In this document: piece by piece, positions 1-3,379 of the stretch
How positions within the stretch are numbered: the stretch's first letter is position 1
How the letters are laid out: every line of letters starts with the position of its first letter
NCBI GenBank assembly: GCA_041744735.1
Contig: JBGTKH010000500.1
Coordinates: 1-5,349 of the forward strand
Direction of reading: 5' to 3'
Length of the DNA: 5,349 nt
Source: JBGTKH01 sp041744735
GTDB lineage: Bacteria; Planctomycetota; Planctomycetia; Pirellulales; Pirellulaceae
Translations under genes and position numbers: made by a program
Notes under the pieces: generated by a model
The model's database searches: none
Told to the model about the DNA's origin: nothing
The model's input: the letters and a program-made list of their open reading frames with translations, nothing else

Positions 1-1
1 A

Positions 2-673
2 TTTGTTTTGTCGGGAATGCTGCAATGTTCAAAGTGCGGTTCCAAAATGCACGGGATGACGATCGGCGGAAAGCAGTATTACCTGTGCGGCGGCTACATC
101 CATAAGTCAAAAGCGTTTTGTGACCGCAACAGCGTCAAGCAGACCGAAGTACTCGACCACGTGATAACCGCCATCGAAAGCGAGTACCTGAATCCCGCAA
201 TCGTCAAGCGGCTACGTGACGAGTTGCATCGGCAAGTGAAGCAATCGACCAGCAAGGCCGCGGCCGGCGACTTCCAAGCGAAGCTGGCCGGCATCGAAAC
301 CAAGCTGGCCAAAGCAAGGCAACGGCTTGTCGAAGTCGATGCCGATATGGTTTCGAATGTTCAAGAGCAGATCCGCGAATTGACGAAACAGCAAGAGCAA
401 CTGGACGCCGCGTTGAAAGCCTCTAGGACGCCGGTTAAGCGACTGTTGGACGATGCCGACGCGAAGATTGACGCGGCGATGAAAGCTTTTGCACGGCTAC
501 GTGAGACGCTGCTAGAAGCGAATCCGGTGCTGTTGCGGAAGTTCCTACGGGAAGCGGTTTCCAAAGTCGAGTTGACCGTGGGCAAGCAGACCAGCGGCAA
601 GCGTAATTCGTTCACACTGGCCAGCGGTGACATTCACATGCAATCGTTTAACCTGTTTAGCTCTCCCCGTTGA
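2..673 (+). CDS. Large serine recombinase, C-terminal part (5' truncated by window edge)
   Basis: The frame is open to the left edge, so the catalytic N-terminal resolvase domain lies outside and 223 codons remain. The visible part begins inside the recombinase zinc beta-ribbon: a CxxC pair (CSKC, cysteines 9 and 12 of the fragment), then YYLCGGY (C29) and a fourth cysteine C40 followed by DRNSV, the usual spacing of zinc ligands in large serine integrases. Residues about 90-145 are rich in A, K, E, Q and L with heptad-like spacing and fit the coiled coil inserted in this domain. The end carries the family-like stretch TSGKRNSFTLASGDIHM. Such enzymes integrate and excise mobile elements without homology. 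The last four codons (SSPR) and the stop lie on the antisense of a tRNA D-arm, so the gene ends at a probable attachment junction. TTG at 8 is only an internal codon. Family assignment is firm; whether it is active cannot be judged. Confidence 0.9.
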   Translation, partial: FVLSGMLQCSKCGSKMHGMTIGGKQYYLCGGYIHKSKAFCDRNSVKQTEVLDHVITAIESEYLNPAIVKRLRDELHRQVKQSTSKAAAGDFQAKLAGIETKLAKARQRLVEVDADMVSNVQEQIRELTKQQEQLDAALKASRTPVKRLLDDADAKIDAAMKAFARLRETLLEANPVLLRKFLREAVSKVELTVGKQTSGKRNSFTLASGDIHMQSFNLFSSPR

Positions 674-684
674 GCTACGCGCCA
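659..684 (-). pseudogene. 5' half of a tRNA gene, truncated at the recombinase junction
   Basis: Read on the minus strand, this has a seven-base acceptor strand (TGGCGCG), T8-A9, a perfect D-stem GCTC/GAGC and a D-loop AACGGGGA with a G run. This is a canonical tRNA 5' half. It starts 7 bases after the 3' end of tRNA-Lys, as expected for the next member of the array. After about position 26 the tRNA fold stops: no anticodon stem forms in the AAACAGGTTAAACG that follows, and no CGCGCCA acceptor partner appears nearby. The sequence beyond belongs to the 3' end of the serine recombinase gene. I infer that the element's integration split this tRNA and that the 3' half lies at the other element end or is lost. 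The isotype cannot be read because the anticodon is missing. Confidence 0.6.
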
Positions 685-691
685 CAATCAG

Positions 692-763
692 TGAGGTCGG
701 AGGGATTTGAACCCACACCCACCTGGTTAAAAGCCAGGGATGCTGCCGTTACACCACAACCTC
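692..763 (-). tRNA. tRNA-Lys(UUU)
   Basis: A 72-base cloverleaf on the minus strand. The acceptor GAGGTTG pairs with CGACCTC over seven pairs (one G-U), with A as discriminator. The D-arm has a four-pair stem (two wobble) and a GG in the loop. The anticodon stem CCTGG/CCAGG is perfect and the loop CTTTTAA gives anticodon UUU. The T-loop is TTCAAAT; the T-stem GTGGG/CCCTC has one T-T mismatch. CCA is not encoded; the gene is followed by CTGA. The body, especially the D-arm GTGTAACGGCAGCA, resembles bacterial tRNA-Gln more than ordinary tRNA-Lys, which suggests a divergent, perhaps mobile-element-borne tRNA. It is third in a minus-strand array, 76 bases after tRNA-Ile. Confidence 0.88.
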
Positions 764-839
764 AATCGTTGGTTGGGCGTATGCGTTTCCATCGACGTGT
801 GTGCAACATCATTCCACTCCTGTGTTGTTTGCGTTTCAG

Positions 840-911
840 TGGTAGCCCTGAGAATCGAACTCAGCGCAACCCGGTTATCGGCCGGATCTGGGCCACCAGC
901 CCTCGACTACC
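840..911 (-). tRNA. tRNA-Ile(GAU), atypical (C33, odd D-arm)
   Basis: A 72-base cloverleaf on the minus strand. The acceptor GGTAGTC/GGCTACC is fully paired (one T-G), the discriminator is A, and the T-arm CTGAG-TTCGATT-CTCAG is perfect. The anticodon stem TCCGG/CCGGG encloses the loop CCGATAA, giving anticodon GAU for isoleucine. Two features are abnormal: position 33, almost always U, is C; and the D-arm does not pair in the standard register, only as GGGC/GCCC with a five-base loop and a three-base linker. CCA is not encoded and CTGA follows. The intact acceptor and T-arm argue against long decay, so this is either a divergent mobile-element tRNA or a very recent pseudogene. The isotype rests on the anticodon alone. 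Confidence 0.75.
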
Positions 912-916
912 CAAGC

Positions 917-985
917 ATTTTCGATTTGCGATTGCCGATTTGCGATTGAGCCCAAATCGAAAATCGGCAATCAAAAATCGAAAAT
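917..985. repeat. Long imperfect palindrome built of CGATTT-like units
   Basis: The left arm, 917-947, and right arm, 954-985, are inverted copies: the first 31 positions match at 28 (GC versus TT at one site, GC versus TC at another), with a six-base spacer GAGCCC. Each arm is itself built of near-repeats (CGATTTGCGATTGC, then CGATTTGCGATT), so the whole reads as alternating CGATTT/AAATCG blocks. It fills most of the 84-base gap between tRNA-Phe and tRNA-Ile and is clearly AT-richer than its surroundings. From memory, such CGATTT/ATTGCCG palindromes are scattered in intergenic regions of planctomycete genomes; I infer a REP-like dispersed repeat. In the tRNA transcript it would form a long hairpin. 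Confidence 0.8.
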
Positions 986-995
986 CACACATCAG

Positions 996-1067
996 TGGGC
1001 CGGGAGGCGCTCGAATCCTCGTCTCCTGGTTTTCAGCCAAGCGCTAGACCGTCTCAGCTACCGACCC
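996..1067 (-). tRNA. tRNA-Phe(GAA)
   Basis: A 72-base cloverleaf on the minus strand. The acceptor GGGTCGG/CCGGCCC is fully paired (one T-G), the discriminator is A, and TA occupies 8-9. The D-arm is GCT...AGC with GG in the loop. The anticodon stem CTTGG/CCAGG encloses CTGAAAA, anticodon GAA. The T-loop is TTCGAGC; the T-stem GAGGA/GCCTC has an A-G mismatch at the normally G-C pair 53-61, and the variable loop is four bases. CCA is not encoded; CTGA follows. It is the first member of the minus-strand array, and its 5' end is only four bases past the T-tract of a terminator. The plus strand of the same stem could be read as a Glu (TTC) loop, but the T-arm and D-arm consensus fit only the minus strand. 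Confidence 0.88.
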
Positions 1068-1071
1068 AACG

Positions 1072-1105
1072 AAAAAAGCCCGGTGTCGTGGTGACACCGG
1101 GCTTT
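1072..1105 (-). terminator. Strong rho-independent terminator, minus strand
   Basis: A perfect 13-bp stem (1075-1087 with 1093-1105, core GCCCGGTGTC/GACACCGGGC) with the five-base loop GTGGT. On the minus strand the stem is followed by six T residues (1077-1072); on the plus strand it is followed by GAAAAG, so the orientation is minus. It lies directly upstream of tRNA-Phe and would stop transcription arriving from the right. Confidence 0.85.
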
Positions 1106-1376
1106 GAAAAGCTCGCATCGGATCAAGGGCCGAGTGTCACAAGCGCAAAGGATACGCGGGCAGTGTATTCGCCGGTTGTTCGGCAAATCGCCCTGCACAT
1201 ATCCGCTGGCTATCGAGACTCGACCACAAGATCATCATTTTCGGAATCCTCATTCTCAGCGGCCTCGCTCGGCCGCGGGAAACGCTGTGTTGTTGCTCTG
1301 ATTAGTTAGACTACGCGACGGAAGAAAGGTTCACGAAAAACTTTCGCCGCGTACGAAGTAGACGCACGAGCAAGCC
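1106..1376. other. Region without a recognisable gene
   Basis: No family is recognised on either strand. On the minus strand 1210-1305 is an open frame without a start codon that ends in an acidic tail (SEAAENEDSENDDLVVESR) and a TAG; it could be the 3' scrap of a lost gene whose terminator is the hairpin at 1072-1105. A GC-rich 6-bp hairpin (GCGGCC/GGCCGC, 1259-1276) lies within it. The plus-strand frames here run antisense into the tRNA genes and look accidental. Confidence 0.4.
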
Positions 1377-1670
1377 GATTTATTCCCACGTGATCTCGAA
1401 AGCGCTTTGGATTCCTTGCCAAGCCTGACTACCGACGCTCGGGCAACCACGCCGGAGATGCGAGCGACGGGAAGCGACAACGCCCAAGCCCGCGAAACGT
1501 GGGCGCAAAATGGTCAGCAGTTGGGCGGCTACGTAGGGCAAATCATGGCGAGCGGAGGCGAAACGGGGAGTGATACGACCGATCAAGTGGATCGGTCCCA
1601 AGTCGTTACCCTGCCAAGAAATGAGAAACGCCGGCGAGTCTTGGCGACTGCCGGCGATCAGTACCCCTAG
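1377..1670 (+). pseudogene. Tyrosine (phage-type) integrase, C-terminal tail remnant
   Basis: The frame opens after a TAG at 1359 and has no catalytic R-H-R-Y residues, so the enzyme core is gone. The segment beginning FPRDLESALDSLPSL resembles the stretch after the catalytic tyrosine in planctomycete integrases, where a Y-H-x2-DL-type segment is followed by a 'xLPxL' element and a long low-conservation tail. The tail (ATGSDNAQARETWAQN... to ATAGDQYP) has the polar character and AAA-like repeats of ATG, GET and TAGDQYP typical of such tails, and ends at a TAG inside a tRNA-like sequence. The assignment is from recall of family tails and is moderate. A translated search should hit only the last 100 or so residues of integrases. 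Confidence 0.45.
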
Positions 1671-1866
1671 GGGAGTCGAACCCCTGGCGGAATCGTCGGG
1701 AAAAGCGTACGAATCGGAAAACGGTGGTGCAGGGGGTGGTGCGATTGAGGGCGACAACGCCCAATTCGATGCCGATCTCGCCACGGTAATTGCTGCTTGG
1801 CCGACGCTGGCGGATGACGTGAAAGCCGGTATCGTGGCAATGGTGAAGGCGGCTGGTGGTGACTAA
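1570..1866 (+). pseudogene. Integrase-tail fragment in a second frame, ending in the AAWPTL...KAGIVAMVKAA motif
   Basis: This frame overlaps the previous one by about 100 bases and continues past its stop. Its start is uncertain; ATG at 1570 has no special support. The middle part, STPRGVEPLAE, is simply the tRNA T-arm antisense read as protein. The end, DADLATVIAAWPTLADDVKAGIVAMVKAAGGD, is a compact helical motif that I recognise as a recurrent C-terminus of planctomycete integrase-like proteins. It ends at TAA 1864-1866. The two frames together look like one integrase 3' end whose reading frame changes in the tRNA-like segment, through a frameshift or because the tail was joined at an attachment site. 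Function on its own is unlikely. Confidence 0.45.
1662..1685 (-). other. Isolated tRNA 3' end (T-arm plus acceptor strand)
   Basis: On the minus strand AGGGG-TTCGACT-CCCCT forms a perfect five-pair T-arm with a consensus loop, followed by AGGGGTA as a 3' acceptor strand and then CTGA, the same four bases that follow the three complete tRNAs in the array. No D-arm, anticodon arm or TACCCCT partner is found within 150 bases upstream on that strand. It therefore looks like the 3' end of a tRNA (or tmRNA) left as an attachment-site core inside the integrase tail. Confidence 0.45.
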
Positions 1867-2088
1867 ACGGAGGGCCGAAGAAAGAGCGACGGCGGTGACA
1901 GCGGGCAGTAGTCGCCGAGGTCGTTCGTCGGCAATCGTCGAAGTGGAACCCGCTGCAAATTCCTTGGGTGCCGCCCCGTCGTGCGGTGTGGAGGCGTGGC
2001 GATCGAAAGACCTTGCCGCCGCAAGCCAGTCGCTTCAGATCGGCCGAGTGGACGATTGACGCGCTCGCTCACCGACCTTTGCCGAGTA

Positions 2089-2277
2089 GGCCGCACGGCC
2101 CTGCATCGCGCCGACGAAATGTACGACCACATTTCGCCAATGGTCAAGGAACTGCATGACGCCGGCCAGCCTCTCCAAGCCATCGCCGACGAGTTGAACG
2201 AGCAAGGCCACACCACCCGTCGCGGCAAAGCGTGGAATCGAATGCAAGTGTCGCGGGTGTTGAAGCGGGCCGGATAA
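2089..2277 (+). pseudogene. Serine recombinase/resolvase, C-terminal DNA-binding remnant
   Basis: The recognisable protein runs from about 2104 to the TAA at 2275-2277: ADEMYDHISPMVKELHDAG, QPLQAIADELNEQGHTTRRGKAWN, MQVSRVLKRAG. This is the helix-turn-helix-like C-terminal segment of resolvase-family recombinases, in which 'I..L...G.SL..IA..LN..G..T.RG..W....V..VL.R' is the conserved pattern. The catalytic serine domain is missing. The frame stays open leftward to about 1981, but that part (rich in R, P and S) shows no family similarity I can name. It is a remnant of a second recombinase unrelated in sequence to the one at the left edge, and may have been a resolvase of a vanished transposon. 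Residual DNA binding is possible but unproven. Confidence 0.6.
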
Positions 2278-2559
2278 GTGGGCGCTGCCGCCAAGGCTAC
2301 GCAACCGCCACCGTAAAGATCACCGATCTTGGCGCTGTCCTTGCTCAAAACCAACGCATCGGCGAATTGGCCACCAGTCAGCGCGCCGCCAGCGGGTTGC
2401 GCGAACGCATCCTTTGCGTTCATTTGACCGGTGCTGTCGATGTTCCGCAGAGGCGAAGTACGCACAACTGGGGGGTGGTGGGCGGAGGATTGCGACTAAA
2501 GTTGACCGTGATAGACGACAAGTTGGCGGTGATCCGCACGATCGTCCACATCTAGGCGT
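2278..2559. other. Region without a recognisable gene
   Basis: Open frames exist on both strands (plus to 2555, ending KLTVIDDKLAVIRTIVHI; minus from 2465, containing NIDSTGQMNAKDAF and GALTGGQFADALVL) but neither shows a ribosome binding site or a family I recognise. The minus frame has somewhat protein-like composition in its first 60 residues. The block lies between two pseudogenes and is most likely further gene debris. Confidence 0.3.
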
Positions 2560-2968
2560 ATCAACTCGCTAGCCGCCGAGCAGCCTGCTGAAAGTACCAA
2601 ACTGCTCGACCGCGTCCGCCGCGGTGTCGATGCCAGCGGCAAGATGGAGGGCTTAGACGGCTGCGAGCAGCAAGCGATGGAGCTGATCCTGGCCGGTTCG
2701 CAAGACGCTCAAGGCCCGCCGCTTGTGCGAAGCCGGTTGCGGGTTTGTCACAGTCAGCTTCGGCGGCTGTGACATGTACGGCAGCATCGTCCGCGGCCTG
2801 CAAGCCACGGCCGGGCAAGTCGATCAAGGCGTCTCGGCATTGATCGAGGACTTGGATCAACGCGGCATGTTGAACGACACGCTGGTGGTGATCACGGGCG
2901 AGTTCGGCTGCACGCCGCGGATCAACACCAAGGGCGGCCGCGATCACTGGGGCCGGCTGTGCACGCTG
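2560..2968 (+). pseudogene. DUF1501-family protein, frameshifted and truncated
   Basis: Two frames make one damaged gene. Frame one (2560 to about 2705) reads LLDRVRRGVDASGKMEGLD and EQQAMELILAGSQ, typical of the middle of DUF1501 proteins. The next frame, from about 2714, reads ARRLCEAGCGFVTVSFGGCD, then VDQGVSALIEDLDQRGMLND, LVVITGEFGCTP and GGRDHWGRLCTL, where similarity stops; a TGA follows at 3026. The N-terminal third (normally with a Tat-type signal) and the C-terminus are gone, and a stretch between the two frames is deleted. Signature residues have changed: GGWD(T/M)H is GGCDMY (2762-2779) and GEFGRTP is GEFGCTP (2897-2917), each explained by single-base substitutions, two of them C to T. 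The family is sulfatase-like in fold and highly expanded in Planctomycetota, where members usually pair with a DUF1553/cytochrome-type gene; no such partner is seen. Confidence 0.85.
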
Positions 2969-3367
2969 GAAGCAAGTCGGTGTCAAAATGTTGTCACCGA
3001 CCGGGATGGGCGGGCCGCGTGTTGGTGACCGGCTTCGCTGCCTCACAAGACAGTGTCACGAGCCGAGAGTTTTTCCCGGCGACACGTTCACCGGGTTCCT
3101 TAAGCACCCAATCGTCGGCGTCCACTCTGTCTATCGCATTTCGGAAGCAGTTTCTCGGTCAGTTGTGAGAGGCTTCAAAGACTCCAAATACAAGTGGCCG
3201 TTCTCCTTCAGAAAACCTAACCGCTTTTCTACGTGCTACTTGCTGCCTGCATTGGCACGCCGTACATTCAGAGGAATCTAGCCCACTCGTGGGACCGAAT
3301 GTTTCCGAGGCTTGGGAGAGGATGGGAACAGGTCGTTCAAATCTTTCGCTCTTGATCTGCAAGTCTC
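2969..3367. other. Non-coding or degraded region upstream of drmD
   Basis: No gene family is recognised on either strand. Plus frames through 3281 and a minus frame from 3398 have no start-site support and no recognisable motif. The upstream region of the helicase gene must contain its promoter if the operon starts there, but I see no -35/-10 pair good enough to name. Confidence 0.35.
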
Positions 3368-3371
3368 GGAG
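3368..3371 (+). promoter_or_regulatory. Ribosome binding site of drmD
   Basis: GGAG, eight bases before the ATG at 3380. It supports that start, since an in-frame TGA at 3353-3355 leaves no other ATG, GTG or TTG between it and 3380. Confidence 0.6.
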
Positions 3372-3379
3372 TATCGAGC

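Noticed and set aside
917..985. CRISPR array
   Set aside because: The repeats are inverted and contiguous with no unique spacers of regular length; it is a palindrome.
995..1068. tRNA-Glu (anticodon TTC) read on the plus strand
   Set aside because: The anticodon stem is nearly symmetric and gives TTTTCAG on the plus strand, but the T-loop TTCGA and D-arm consensus occur only on the minus strand, where it is tRNA-Phe(GAA).
1259..1276. GC-rich hairpin as a terminator
   Set aside because: Only six pairs with no T-tract on either strand.
670..1309. Plus-strand open frames overlapping the tRNA array
   Set aside because: They contain translated tRNA antisense (for example SEGFEPTPTW, PENRTQRNP), a common gene-prediction artefact.
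1863..2465. 200-residue minus-strand open frame
   Set aside because: Crosses antisense over the resolvase remnant, whose plus-strand protein pattern is recognisable; the minus product becomes arginine/proline-rich there. Only its first ~60 residues remain unexplained and are noted in the 2278-2559 entry.
2988..3281. 97-residue plus-strand open frame
   Set aside because: No ribosome binding site, no family motif, and it overlaps another equally unremarkable frame.
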